Source: a bacterium
GTDB taxonomy: Bacteria; AUK180
DNA: 64,000 nucleotides
Direction of reading: 5' to 3'
Assembly: GCA_023144005.1 (NCBI GenBank)
Contig: JAGLGN010000020.1
Coordinates: forward strand, 1 to 64,000
Part shown: positions 17,495-28,100 of the stretch, one piece after another
Layout: each line of letters begins with the position of its first letter
Position numbering within the stretch: the first letter of the stretch is position 1
The notes under the pieces: model-generated
Database searches by the model: none
Seen by the model: only the letters and a program-made list of their open reading frames with translations
What the model was told of the DNA's origin: nothing
Translations under genes and position numbers: made by a program

Positions 17495-17761
17495 CAGATC
17501 AACTGCCTCAAATTGGGGACGGTGATTGCAAGAGTCGCACCTTCACCAGCACTCTCCTCATACTGCCCCTTCATTGACACATTTAACACCTTTTTAAGTT
17601 TAACATTGAGATATTGCTCCATGTAGCTAATACCACCTTGTACTACATTCAATACCATACATATTCAAGCCAATATAATATGAATTATATCATCCTAAAT
17701 CCAAATAATTTTAGGCCGTGCAACTTTCGCAACCTCCGTCCCTTTTTTCTCCCTATTACCT
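17495..17761. other. AT-rich spacer with a short GGGGACGGTG repeat motif
   Basis: The stretch upstream of the rnf promoter carries no plausible gene on either strand. At 17513-17528 it reads AATTGGGGACGGTGAT, similar to the GGGACGGTGGTGAAG motif at 57725-57744 and 56540-56658. Such words often sit in dispersed palindromic repeats of other bacteria; here only one arm is seen. The rest is AT-rich and unremarkable. Confidence 0.4.
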
Positions 17762-18442
17762 TCATATTCTTATTGCTCCTCTTACACCAAATTTAGTTCC
17801 TTGCCAAAAAGGTTCTATCACAAGCCTCTTGTATGAGAAATAAAATGACATTTCCACTAATTGTTCGCCATAATAAGGAATCATAGGCACCAAATATCCA
17901 GAAAGAGAAATTCCAAAACAATCAAATATCAAATAACTAACCTTTATAGATGTGAATACTAAGGGAAATGTAAAGCCCAAATGTATTTTTATATTTTGAA
18001 AATCGAAATTGAGATTGATCAATTCTGCTTGAATGTATTTAAGATCCATACTTCCATCATCGAAATATTGACGAGAAGGGAAGTATCTCATTTTGTATCG
18101 TAATCCTAAAGAAATGATTCTATTGATATTCCAGGTAATCGATGGAGTGAATCCAAAAAAGTGATCTTCACCAGATTCTTGATAATTTTCATAAGAAAAA
18201 TACTTGCCGTTCAATTCAAGTTTTAGATTGAGTTTCTGCTCTATATTATGTGATAGAGTAAGTGTTATATCGGTATATGACTTGAACTCGACATAGCCTC
18301 TTAACCCATTGTCTCTTAAATGTTCTTCGAAACCAACAAAATCATATTCTGAATTATCTAAATATCCAAGATCTAATTGGATATCAATACAGGTTGAAGA
18401 AATTGCTAGTAGCAATAACAGAATAATTCCTACTTTCTTCAT
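17762..18442 (-). CDS. Exported protein, probable small outer-membrane beta-barrel
   Basis: 226 residues from ATG 18442, chosen because GGAGG lies 6 nt upstream and the product then begins with a clean signal peptide (MKKVGIILLLLLAISS). An ATG at 18466 would add a basic octapeptide. The mature part has alternating polar/hydrophobic strands with many aromatic residues (LNGKYFSYENY, LGLRYKMRYFPS, MSFYFSYKRL) and no conserved catalytic motif, as in small barrels of 8-10 strands. It lies downstream of the cyclase-like gene with a 27-bp gap and may share its transcript. No family recognised. Confidence 0.65.
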   Translation of the reverse strand: MKKVGIILLLLLAISSTCIDIQLDLGYLDNSEYDFVGFEEHLRDNGLRGYVEFKSYTDITLTLSHNIEQKLNLKLELNGKYFSYENYQESGEDHFFGFTPSITWNINRIISLGLRYKMRYFPSRQYFDDGSMDLKYIQAELINLNFDFQNIKIHLGFTFPLVFTSIKVSYLIFDCFGISLSGYLVPMIPYYGEQLVEMSFYFSYKRLVIEPFWQGTKFGVRGAIRI

Positions 18443-18469
18443 AGTTCTCCTCCGTCCCCTTTTCACTTT

Positions 18470-21400
18470 TCAGAGAGATAAATGCTTCAATGCGAGACGG
18501 TATCTATAGGCTGAATGAGCCTTGTTCAGCTTGGTATAAATGCGTATAGCCGCCTTTCTGCTCTTGTCATCGGCAGCTATTTCCCAGATCAGCTTATAAA
18601 CGCTTGCAAGGTCTTCCTGATCCGTAGTCTCGTCCAGAAATTTTGTTGCTCTTTTTACAGCATCGGAGACCTTTCCCTGGGTGGCCTCCAGACGCAATCT
18701 CAGCATATTGATCTGGAATATCATTCCTGATTGAGAAAGCTCTTTCGCAATAGAGCCACCCTCATTAATATCTTTCAATACCTCGTCATACTTTTTCAGA
18801 TGTATGAGGCTCTCCCCGCGATGGCAATAAAGCGTCGGCAGCACTCCCCTGGCTCCCGCAATAGTTGCCATTTCAACGGCCTTGTCACAATATGCCGCCG
18901 CCTTTGTAAACTCACCAGCCTCTTTGAAGAGATTAGCCAGATTATCAAAGCTGATGATCTGCGCCATTTTATTGCCTATTTTCTTTGCGATGGATATTAC
19001 CCTTAGAAAATGCTCTTTTGCGGCGGGAATGTCATCCGACTCGATGCAGGCTATCCCGAGATTGCCGAGAGCATATGCGATCTGGCCCGGGTCTTTGAGC
19101 TTTTCCGCGATACGCAGTTTTTCCTTGAGATACCCCACTGCTTTCTCATAATTGCCCCTTTGGAGATTTATCACGCCAAGATTGCCTATGGATATGCTTT
19201 CACCGTTCAGATCACCCAATTCCTTGGCGACCGTATGATATTTCTGAAATGACCGCTCCGCCTGATCCAATTGCCCAAGCTCCCAATAGGCATTGCCCAG
19301 ATGACCGACCGCACTGCTGATCCTGGAACGGTCACCTATGCGCTTTGAGAACTTGAGTTGTTTTTTGAATTGCGTCATTGCACCTTGAATATCACCTTGA
19401 TCTAAAAGGACCAGGCCAAGATTGCCGATCGCGGAAACACTGCCTGACAGATCACCCGACCTCTCATCCAAATGGATCTTTCGGCTGAAATTCTTATGCG
19501 CTTTGTCCAGATCTCCCTTCTTATAGAACACCAGTCCCAGATTTCCCAGAGCGGTTGAAATGACGGCCTTATTATTCAATTTCTTCGCAATATCATATTC
19601 CTTCTCATAGGAAATGATCGCTTGCGCGTATTTACCCTTCTTATAATGAATTATACCAAGATTGCCTTCTGCTACCGCCTCCGCTAAGGGATCCTTACCG
19701 GTTTTCGCGTTCTTTAAGACCTTTTCATAAAGCGTCTCCGCTCTATCATACTCCCCCTTTGCTCGCAGCAGAGAACCTAGGTCGCTTCTCGCTTTATCGA
19801 TAATCAAGAGTACATCATGTTTTTCTGCCAGCAAAAGGTTATCCTCAAAGATCTCTTGCGCTCTTTTCCAATGTCCAAGTGTCTGATTGATATCACCTAT
19901 CTTGGAGCGGATACCCAATTCTTCCCCGCGGTCTGCGACAAGCGGCAGAAGGTCGGAATAATGACCGAGCGCATCCTCGTTCTTGTATTTTGAAAGCGCA
20001 TCATCAGCGGCCAGCAGTAAATACTTACGCGCCTTATTATCATCTTCTCCCCTTTGATAGTGAAAAGCAAGAACAGAGTAGTATTCAGGCAGACGGGCTT
20101 TGTACTTTCTCTCAATGGAATGAGCGGCGAGCAGATGAAGCTGCTTCAAGGTTTTTTTCAATTGCATTTGATAGGCGGCATCACGGAAAAGAATGGACCT
20201 GAAAATGTAATTCAATTCATTAAGTGGCACCCATATACCGTACTGTTCGCCTCGTTCAAGGGAATCATCGTCAAATTCACCCCTGAGCATCAGAGAGAGT
20301 ATATCCACCGGGAATTCTCTTCCCAATACAGCGGCGGTATGCACCATATGTCTTATCTCATGCTCCAGGCGGTCCATTCGGGAAATAAGGATTGAGCTTA
20401 TCTTATCGGGGATCTCAAGGTTTTTCTGCTTCAGGTACCATACACTGCCGCGTTTTTCGATCGCATCAGTTTCCTGAATAAAGAGCGCGGTTTGCTCAAA
20501 GTAAAATGTATTTCCGGAGCTTCTTTCCTTAATCGATTTAAAGAGACGGTCGTCAACCTTTCCGCCGAGGCGGTCTTCCACTATTTTTCGGGCTTGAGAC
20601 GCAGGCAAGCTTTCAAGAGACATCCGCTCGACCTGAGTATCTCCCAGGTCAAAATCCATTGCCTGACCCTTCTCATCATACCTGCATTCCGAAATAACTC
20701 CCAGGGAGTTCTTTTGAGATGCCCTGAAAAGTTCTTTAAAGAAGTTCACAGTATCGGAATCTACCCATTGCCCGTCATCTAACTCTATAATGAGCGGCCT
20801 CATCCAGCTTATCGCCCTGAAGAGGCATTTCAAACCCGTAATTGTGTTTTCACGGCGCGCTTTCGCGTCAATCTTCTCATAAAGCGTGCCTTTTGTGCTG
20901 ATACCCAATAATGCGGCGACGAAGCTCTTTGTCCTTATCAGCTCTCTTCTCAATTCACCATCTTTTATTGAATCCGCGATCTGATGGAAGCGGTTTGAAA
21001 AATTACGGCCGGACGCGGCGGATGAGAGCGAACTCCTCAAGGAAAAATAATCCTTCAACCCGGATATGATCGGATTGTACCCATCTCTTATCATCTCATC
21101 GCACGGCATCTTGATCCACTGAATACCCTCTCCGTTCAATTGCCTGAATCGATGGACTAAACGGCTCTTTCCTAAGCCGCCGGCGCCGTCCACATATAAG
21201 AAGCCCGGATCACTTCCTTCAATGACCCGTTTAAGCCATTGCTCCAATTGTTGAAGATGTGTCTCCCGGCCAAAGAAATTTCCCAGGAACGATCTGTCGG
21301 ATGAAACCTTTTTCTCGAGTATCCGGCGAACCGTAACAGGCTCTGAAAACCCCTTGAATACGGTTTTACCCAGATCATCGGTAGAAAATTCTCCCTCGGA

Positions 21401-22459
21401 TCTGCTATAGGCGTTTTCTCCGATCAGTATTTCACCGGCCTTGGCTGAGGCCATCAGACGGGCAGAGAGGTTTACTACTTTGCCAAGACAGGTATATTCA
21501 CTTCTATCTTTACCGCCGACAAAGCCCGCATAAGCCTTGCCGAATGTAATACCCATCTTGATCGAAGGCATACGCGAGCGCAGCCTCAAAGCGAGATCAA
21601 ACGCATGAGGGACAGGCTCCTCCACCGCGGTGGGTGCACCGAAAAACACCAGTATGGATATCCCCTTATTATCTATCAGAGCTTTGTTTAAGTATCCGCC
21701 GAATGCTTCTGTTTGTGATTGGATCTCCTTCAGGACCTCTTTCAGATCAATCCCCTTTTTCTCGGCTGAAATGAAGATCGAGACCACATTCCGGAATTCG
21801 CCCTGAGTAGTGAGCGTCATTACCGATGGTTCAATGAACTTCGATATTATCGGCAACGGCAAAGGAGGTTTTCTTTCTTGCTTGATCTTCACGGTGGAAT
21901 TTCTGTATTTTTCAGCGACCGCGATCTCTACTTGCCCCGGTGCGCATCGATTCTGTGCTTTAAAACTCTCCAAGGCGGCCTTGCCTTTGAAATAATAATG
22001 ATGACGCTTTGTACCGGGAATTATACCCCAATACAATCTGCCGCGGGAGATACCAATTCGAACCTGCAGAGAGATATTCTCTCCGGAAACCCGTATCATT
22101 TCGATCTTATTGAAATAATCCCTTATCCTGGAAGCCGCTGAATGTGCTGATGTAAATTTTTCTCCCGGAAACACGGCCATGAAAGCATCGCCGGCAAAAC
22201 CGGCAACCCAGCCGCCGCAGGAATATATTATTGAGACCGCATCGCCCAATTTTACATTTAAAATGTCGGAAAGCACCTCTGCGCCGGATGATCCTGAAGC
22301 CATTAATTTTTCAGTAAGCGCCGTAAAACCGGATATATCGACCGATACTATGATACCACTGAAATATCCCTTCTCTTTCCCTTTAAGGAATTGTTCTCCG
22401 ATAAATTGAGGTAAAAGATTTTTCTCATTCCTATATTTATTCAAAATGATCGAGCACAT
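18470..22459 (-). CDS. Tandem class III cyclase / NTPase / TPR protein, soluble adenylyl cyclase-like
   Basis: About 1329 residues from ATG 22459 (AAGG 6 nt upstream; ATG 22465 gives two more residues, and numbers here use that longer form). Cyclase domain 1 (about 35-195) has both metal Asp residues, D43 in SVDISGFTALTEK and D93 in AGFAGDAF, but a degenerate C-terminal half. Cyclase domain 2 (about 222-380) lacks the metal Asp but keeps K267 (DNKG), T325 (SEYTCLG), N332 and R336 (VVNLSARL). The halves complement each other as in mammalian C1/C2. A P-loop NTPase follows (GAGGLGKS, 427-434), then at least eight TPR units (about 840-1250). Probably cytoplasmic; cAMP production is inferred. Confidence 0.88.
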   Translation of the reverse strand: MCSIILNKYRNEKNLLPQFIGEQFLKGKEKGYFSGIIVSVDISGFTALTEKLMASGSSGAEVLSDILNVKLGDAVSIIYSCGGWVAGFAGDAFMAVFPGEKFTSAHSAASRIRDYFNKIEMIRVSGENISLQVRIGISRGRLYWGIIPGTKRHHYYFKGKAALESFKAQNRCAPGQVEIAVAEKYRNSTVKIKQERKPPLPLPIISKFIEPSVMTLTTQGEFRNVVSIFISAEKKGIDLKEVLKEIQSQTEAFGGYLNKALIDNKGISILVFFGAPTAVEEPVPHAFDLALRLRSRMPSIKMGITFGKAYAGFVGGKDRSEYTCLGKVVNLSARLMASAKAGEILIGENAYSRSEGEFSTDDLGKTVFKGFSEPVTVRRILEKKVSSDRSFLGNFFGRETHLQQLEQWLKRVIEGSDPGFLYVDGAGGLGKSRLVHRFRQLNGEGIQWIKMPCDEMIRDGYNPIISGLKDYFSLRSSLSSAASGRNFSNRFHQIADSIKDGELRRELIRTKSFVAALLGISTKGTLYEKIDAKARRENTITGLKCLFRAISWMRPLIIELDDGQWVDSDTVNFFKELFRASQKNSLGVISECRYDEKGQAMDFDLGDTQVERMSLESLPASQARKIVEDRLGGKVDDRLFKSIKERSSGNTFYFEQTALFIQETDAIEKRGSVWYLKQKNLEIPDKISSILISRMDRLEHEIRHMVHTAAVLGREFPVDILSLMLRGEFDDDSLERGEQYGIWVPLNELNYIFRSILFRDAAYQMQLKKTLKQLHLLAAHSIERKYKARLPEYYSVLAFHYQRGEDDNKARKYLLLAADDALSKYKNEDALGHYSDLLPLVADRGEELGIRSKIGDINQTLGHWKRAQEIFEDNLLLAEKHDVLLIIDKARSDLGSLLRAKGEYDRAETLYEKVLKNAKTGKDPLAEAVAEGNLGIIHYKKGKYAQAIISYEKEYDIAKKLNNKAVISTALGNLGLVFYKKGDLDKAHKNFSRKIHLDERSGDLSGSVSAIGNLGLVLLDQGDIQGAMTQFKKQLKFSKRIGDRSRISSAVGHLGNAYWELGQLDQAERSFQKYHTVAKELGDLNGESISIGNLGVINLQRGNYEKAVGYLKEKLRIAEKLKDPGQIAYALGNLGIACIESDDIPAAKEHFLRVISIAKKIGNKMAQIISFDNLANLFKEAGEFTKAAAYCDKAVEMATIAGARGVLPTLYCHRGESLIHLKKYDEVLKDINEGGSIAKELSQSGMIFQINMLRLRLEATQGKVSDAVKRATKFLDETTDQEDLASVYKLIWEIAADDKSRKAAIRIYTKLNKAHSAYRYRLALKHLSL

Positions 22460-22479
22460 CACCATCCTTGGCTAAGGAC

Positions 22480-22952
22480 CGCATTCTTGCTACCGCTCCC
22501 GGTATTGATTGTAATTGATTTTTGCTATTATTGCAAGAGGCTGAGGCGTGCAACATTGCGAGAAATGAATAATTAAAGAGGGTGAGGATTGGGGAAAAAG
22601 GGGTGTGTGGAGTGGTAATAGGAGGGGATCCGTGTTCCCACATCCACACGCCACATTGTACCATTATTTTTTATAATGTCAAATTATTTGCATGAACCGG
22701 CAAATTCTGGCGAATCAATGCGAGAATTAGAGGCTAGAGGCCTATGGAGAAGTGAATAGTGAACAATGAATAGTGAATATTGGGGAGGGGAATAAATACA
22801 ATTGAAAGTTGACAATTAAAAGATGGAGCACAAAGAAATTCTTTTCTCAGACGGTTTTCCGGTTACGGATGTGTTTACTTTTCCTTTACACACTTGTGCC
22901 TTGTGCACTTGTCACTTGTTTCTTGTTTGCTATTTTCCCCATAGGTGATATA
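22480..22952. repeat. Repeat-rich spacer: heptamer arrays and a long inverted dispersed repeat
   Basis: No gene is supported here. At 22750-22784 there are heptamers of the form AGTGAAT/AGTGAAC, at 22800-22820 TTGACAA-like units, and at 22888-22930 CTTGTGC/CTTGTCA-like units. The segment about 22805-22910 is the reverse complement of about 30748-30850, sharing the words GGTTACGGATGTGTTTAC and CACACTTGTGCC. An open frame starting at 22809 runs through this into the acetyltransferase, but its first 48 codons are repeat and are not counted as coding. At 22605-22660 a GTGTGGA/TCCACAC imperfect palindrome is seen. Confidence 0.6.
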
Positions 22953-22970
22953 ATGCAGAAGGCAATACAA

Positions 22971-24090
22971 ATGAAAATACTCTCATATAAAAATCCTCAT
23001 AGCTTTCTTAAAGCTTCGGAAGGGATACTCCTTGCTGATGAAGCTCTGAACAGCTTGATGATCGGCATCACCATGCGCCTTCAGAAAGATCCTTCGGCAT
23101 ATGAGAACCCCTATTTCACATGTGGGATTATTGACGGTATCGTGACCACACCTGCATTAATGACCCCTCCTCATCCATTGATACTTGCAGGCAAAGCAGA
23201 CCCCAAGATACTTTCTGCCATTGCAGAAGATCTATTGGACAAAGACAGGAAAGTAAATGGCGTTGTGGCTTCACGGGCTTTATCAGATAGCTTTTCCACG
23301 ATATGGAAGAAGCGGACGGGATGCAGCATTGTAACATCTATGGAACAAGGAGTTTTTCAATTGACTCATCTTAATACGATCAATATATCTCCGGGATCTC
23401 TGCGAGTTGCTGAAGAAAAAGACAGGGAACTTTTGAATAGGTGGGGAAAGAATTTTCAGATCGACATCTACGGCGAAGAAAAAGGAGCCGGACTGGAAGC
23501 GAAAAAAATAGTAGATAAAGGGCTGCGGGAGAAAAGGATACACCTGTGGACAATTGACGGCAATCTAGGTGATCTAATTCATAAAGACGGTAACAATGGA
23601 ATGTTTAGATTTGAGTCAATTCCAACGAACAATGAGTGCTGTGTACCCTTCGTGGTACATAAGCGAAGAGAGAGGAATAAATTGACCAAAGATGATATTC
23701 CCTTCGGGCTGAAGCCATTTTTCTGTCTTCTGCGTTGCTCGTCCCTTACATACCGCTACGGGTATGCGGCGCTCCTCGCGCCTTGAATACGGAACAAAGT
23801 AGCATCAGCCATTGTTACCGTATTTATGAATCAGAACACTTGCATCAATGGCCGCATCGGCGAGGCCCACAATGAACGGCGTAGCGGTGAATTTTGTCTA
23901 TACCCCGCCGGAATTCCGTAAGAATGGTTACGCCTCTTCCTGTGTATGGGCATTAAGCAAGAAATTACTACGGTCGGATCATAGTTTTTGTACTCTTTTC
24001 ACGGATCTTTCAAACCCGACATCGAATGCCATCTATAAGAATATCGGTTATCAGCAAATAGACGAATTTGTTATGTACAAATTTCTCTGA
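22971..24090 (+). pseudogene. GNAT-family acetyltransferase gene, split by an inserted element
   Basis: The 5' part (22971-23566; ATG 22953 is an alternative start) encodes the N-terminal domain of an FR47-like GNAT protein, ending in HLWTIDGN. The 3' part (from 23841) encodes the acetyl-CoA-binding domain: ASMAASARPTMNGV, then VYTPPEFRKNGYASS, which matches motif A (R/Q-x-x-G-x-G/A) and NPTSNAIYKNIGY. The intervening 274 bp has inverted ends. Removing 23567-23840 joins CT to T and restores one frame of about 281 codons (HLWTIDGNL-ASMAASARP). As it stands the upstream frame reads into the element and stops at 23786, losing the catalytic domain. Confidence 0.85.
23567..23840. mobile_element. 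MITE-like element with 32-33 bp terminal inverted repeats inside the GNAT gene
   Basis: The left end (23567-23599, AGGTGATCTAATTCATAAAG...) and the right end (23809-23840, ...TATGAATCAGAACACT) are inverted copies matching at 28 or 29 positions. No transposase is encoded. The interior shares about 95 bp with positions 1-96 of the window in the opposite orientation and has a palindromic segment around ACCGCTACGGGTATGCGG (23749-23768). Left flank CT and right-end CT leave open either a 2-bp target duplication or none. The ends recur at 97-128 and 63343-63560. Confidence 0.75.
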
Positions 24091-24110
24091 ACTAAAACTC
24101 TCTTATCTTA

Positions 24111-24222
24111 GTGTTCCGGGTTCACAAGTTGAGAATATTTGTTGGAGATCAGAATTCTCTGTGTTATATTTTTAAATTGTCAACTGTCAATTATCCATTG
24201 TCAATTTCTCTTTTTCACTTCT
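24111..24222. repeat. Leader plus TTGTCAA heptamer array
   Basis: Between the acetyltransferase remnant and the barrel gene. About 24151-24186 resembles the leader of about 35 bp also seen at 30811-30848, 36301-36338 and 63418-63452 (AGAAT-TCTCT-...-TTTTAAATTGTCAA). It runs into heptamers ATTGTCA ACTGTCA ATTATCC ATTGTCA (24174-24206). The start at 24111 (TTAGTGTTCCGG) resembles the outer end of the inverted-repeat element. No gene is supported. Confidence 0.55.
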
Positions 24223-25128
24223 CTACATCAACATTCCTACAGAGAGTCTATGCCAATTAACAATCTCGCCGCCGTAAGAGTAATTGTAGTCCACTTTGAT
24301 TATTTTACGGCTTTTCAACTTGAAGGTATATCCGAGGCCGCCATTGAGCTGAATACCTGAATTTATTCCTATTCTGATCATAAGGTTGTCATATACGCAA
24401 TATTCCGTTCCTGTAAAGAACTTGAAATTCATTCCTTCGTTCTCATTGACATCATCTTTAATGGAAATATCGATCAGGAAATTACCATTAAACTTGCCTT
24501 TTACCTTGTGATATTTATACGCAAAGCCCAACTTATATATCTCATCTATTTTTTCATCCTTAACGCCCGCAGCAATGTTCTGGGCCGTTATTCCGAGAAA
24601 CAGCGGTTTCTTAAAAAGATATCTCCACTGGACACCAATATCCATACCGAAGCCGGAACCGCTGCCCACTGTAGAATTAATGCTGAATCCCTTAAGGTTC
24701 AAGCCTAGAGCTATTTTTCCCGGGACAAGATACAGGCCAAATGACAATCTGTATTCATTCTCGCTGAATGTACTGGTTGCTTCATCAGCACCTTCTGATA
24801 ATTGGACGGATTTTCTCAACCAGCTCAATCCGATAGAGCTATTGAGATTCTTAAAGGATCGCATAACAGCAATATAATCCACAAAATAGTTGCTCAAACC
24901 GGGCATTAATTGATGCATCAAAGTATATTCGGTCTTATTCATATTCTGGGCTAATCCGGCGGGATTATAATAACCGGCGTAAATGTCATCGGCAAGCCCA
25001 ACAAACGCTCCCCCCATGCCCTGAACCCTGGCGCCTATGTTCATATCGATCGATGCTCCGTAGGTACTTGTGACGAATACAAAAGCAAGTATAAGCAAAG
25101 TGATTCTCATTACATTTTTAAATTTCAT
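24223..25128 (-). CDS. Outer-membrane barrel protein of the PorV/PorQ-UPF0164 type
   Basis: 301 residues. A signal peptide (to about TYGA, residue 24) is followed by the family's hallmark start of the mature protein, IGARVQGMGGAFVGLADD and YYNPAGLAQ. The remainder alternates beta-strands and turns to a C-terminal VDYNYSYGGEIVNWHRLSVGMLM strand. Relatives (FadL-like fold) sit in the outer membrane; PorV and PorQ shuttle or anchor type IX cargo. The gene starts 11 bp after the stop of the 1782-residue secreted protein that carries a sorting-type C-terminus, so the two are almost certainly co-transcribed. A role as its partner is inferred from position. Confidence 0.82.
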   Translation of the reverse strand: MKFKNVMRITLLILAFVFVTSTYGASIDMNIGARVQGMGGAFVGLADDIYAGYYNPAGLAQNMNKTEYTLMHQLMPGLSNYFVDYIAVMRSFKNLNSSIGLSWLRKSVQLSEGADEATSTFSENEYRLSFGLYLVPGKIALGLNLKGFSINSTVGSGSGFGMDIGVQWRYLFKKPLFLGITAQNIAAGVKDEKIDEIYKLGFAYKYHKVKGKFNGNFLIDISIKDDVNENEGMNFKFFTGTEYCVYDNLMIRIGINSGIQLNGGLGYTFKLKSRKIIKVDYNYSYGGEIVNWHRLSVGMLM

Positions 25129-25139
25129 ATCATTCTCCC

Positions 25140-28100
25140 CTATTTAACCACACCAATTGGCTCTTTTATTATCTCCACATCACCTGCGGAATTCGTTAAT
25201 TCCAGTATATAAATGTATATTCCGCTGCCGACATAACCTCCAAAGTCATTCGTACCGTCCCATCTGGCTGAATTCTTTCCCTCTTCGAAAGATACATCCT
25301 TAATAACATTACGCACCAGATCCCCTGTAACATCATATATTGAGAGATTTACCGTTCCTTTTTCAGGCAGATCAAATACGAATGAGGTGCCGCTCTCAGG
25401 AGTAAACGGGTTTGAAGTAAGATACGCCGTCAGATCAGACCCTGATGAGTCGGAATCAAGTCCCAGACAGAAGAGACCAAAATGGTTTACATTGAAAGAG
25501 ATTTTATTATTGATCAGGTCTCTTTGCTCACCACCGACTCTAACCCATTCAAAGCCGGTCCAGTGGAATGCAATAAGTTGCGTTTCATCCCATTCATCCA
25601 CCTGGTCCTGATCCGGATCAAGCTCTGCGTCTGTATAAGCCAAAGTAATTGTGATCTGTTCGTGGAAAGTCAGGTGATCTGGTGAGAATTCATGAGCAGC
25701 GCCCATCAAAATATAATCAGCATTCAATGGCTTATAGAGATCCTCTTTGGAAACTGACACGATACAGAGATTCTGCTTATCGATTAGCGCATCTTCAGGA
25801 ATTACAGCACCGGATCCGTCTGGAGATGAAACCGCCCCGCCATCCGCATTTACCACGGCGCATCCCTGAGGTACAATATAAGTAAGAGTAAATGTTTCTG
25901 AGATAGTATTGTCCAGCACATCAATTGCCGTAACCGTAATATCGTTGTTGCCTTCGATCAAGCTAACAATGTGGCTGAATGAATTATCATCATTAAGGAT
26001 TCCGATCGGACTGTTATTAACATGATCTCCGTTTTCATTCCGCACTTCAATAATGATATTCTCAACGCCGTTGGGATTCGGAAGATCGGACACGGTGCCT
26101 GAAATTATTACTTCATTTACATATACTTCTCCATCAAGAGGCCCTGCGATCGGCGCGGGACTGACCACAACGGCGATCCCTGGGGAAGTATTGTCTATCA
26201 AAAGGCCTGTAACCGTATCCTCGGAAATGAACACTCCCATTTCATCATAGGCCTGAACACGGATCATGAAGCCTGTTGAGTCCGCTAAACCATCTGCTGT
26301 CGTATCCCAGTCCTGTTCCCAACCGTCGGCACCATTGATATCGCTTGTTACGCCGATAACACCAACCAGATCATACCAGGTAATACCGTCAGGTGAAATA
26401 GAGAAATCCACTCTCGATGTATCATCCGGGGCAATTGCTTCGATCTTAATAATGTCATTCATGGAATAATCCGATAACGGTTGAATAATTGTTGTAGGTT
26501 CGGGTGTATTATCAAGCTCTACACTTGTATTTGCGCTTGAAATATTTCCCGCTGAATCCTCCGCAGCAACCTCAAGCGAATATGAGCCGTCAGGTATTGT
26601 ATTAGCCGCATTGATGGTATATGTGATGGTATATGTCGTATCGGTATTATCCAATACCACCTCATCACCCGCATTATACTCACTGTCAATCGTACTGAAA
26701 TCGGCAGTCACGGCCAGACCTGCTGCGTCCAGATCAGCGGTGATCGTGATAATATCACCGTCAGCATATGCACTTTGATCAGCACCGACCGAAGTAAATA
26801 TCGGAGCTGTATTATCTAAAGTTATGCCGAAGTTAGAATTCACAGGGCCGTTTCCAATCTCATCCAGCGCGCTGATCACAATAATTTTCGCGCCGTCTAC
26901 ATTTGCATTTCCTTTAGAGATCGTATATTCTATTGTGTAAGTCGTATCGCCGTTGTCGGTTACTGTTTCCGAACCAGATACATAATTTGAGTCCACATTA
27001 ATAAAGTTGGCGGTGATCAGATACCCGATACCGTCCCAATCCGTAACCAATGTGATGGTCTCTTCATTTCTGTAGATCGTATCACTATCCGCTTGAAGAG
27101 TGGAAGTATGGGCGGGCGCGGCATTGTCCAATTCAATTCCTGCTTCAGGATTGAAGATATTCCCGACGCCATCTGTAACTACTGCAGTTAACGTCTTGAG
27201 GCCATCAGCAATCGTATTTGCTGGAGAAATAATATAATTCGCCGTGTAAATACTGTCATTGGCCGTTATATCGGGAGCAACGCCATTATCAAGAAGACTC
27301 AGATCTCCGGCTGCTGTATCGTCAAGCAGCAGGAGCTGAGCAAGAGGCATGACTACCGATAGTCCATTCTCGTACCCATAATATTTGAATTGAACCGTAT
27401 CGGAATCCTTAAGTTTTGAAGGTGATGCAATTAATTCGCCAAGGGCATTTGTGTTGTCCAACCCGATACTGGTGGCTAAATTGGAAGAATTGCCTGCTGT
27501 GTCCTCTGCACCTATCAAAATTGAATATGAGCCGTCAGGTATTGTATTGGCCGCATTGATAGTATACGTGATGGTATATGTCGTATCGGCATTATCCAAT
27601 ACCGCCTCATCACTTGTATTATATTCACTGTCGATCGTACTGAAATCGGCAGTCACGGCAAGACCTGCTTCGTCCAGATCCACTATGATCGTGATGAGGT
27701 CACCATCAGCATATACGCTCTGATCTGCATCAACCGATGTAAACACAGGCGCAGTATTATCGACTATAATTGCATTATTCTCAATAGATGGTATTGGTGT
27801 GTTATCGCTCTCATCGGTAACTGTCACTCTGATCTCATATTGAAGTTCAGCGGCAGAACCCGCGATCGAGATAATATCTGTTCGGGATACAGCGGCGCCG
27901 CCGGTAAGTCCGCTGGAGATCGTCTTTTTACCTATCTCAGTTGCGCCATCGTAGATCTCGATCAGAATAACTCCAGGATTTAATTCCGTATATGTGTAGT
28001 TTACAGAAACAGTAGAACCCGCTTTTACCGTGATCGGTGCAACTCCAGTCGGAGAGTTGATCGAAGTTACCTGCGGCGCAGTATTATCGGTAGTGATCTT

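Noticed and set aside
22809-22952. N-terminal extension of the acetyltransferase frame
   Set aside because: It lies in the dispersed repeat also found inverted at 30748-30850; better starts with ribosome sites are at 22953 and 22971.
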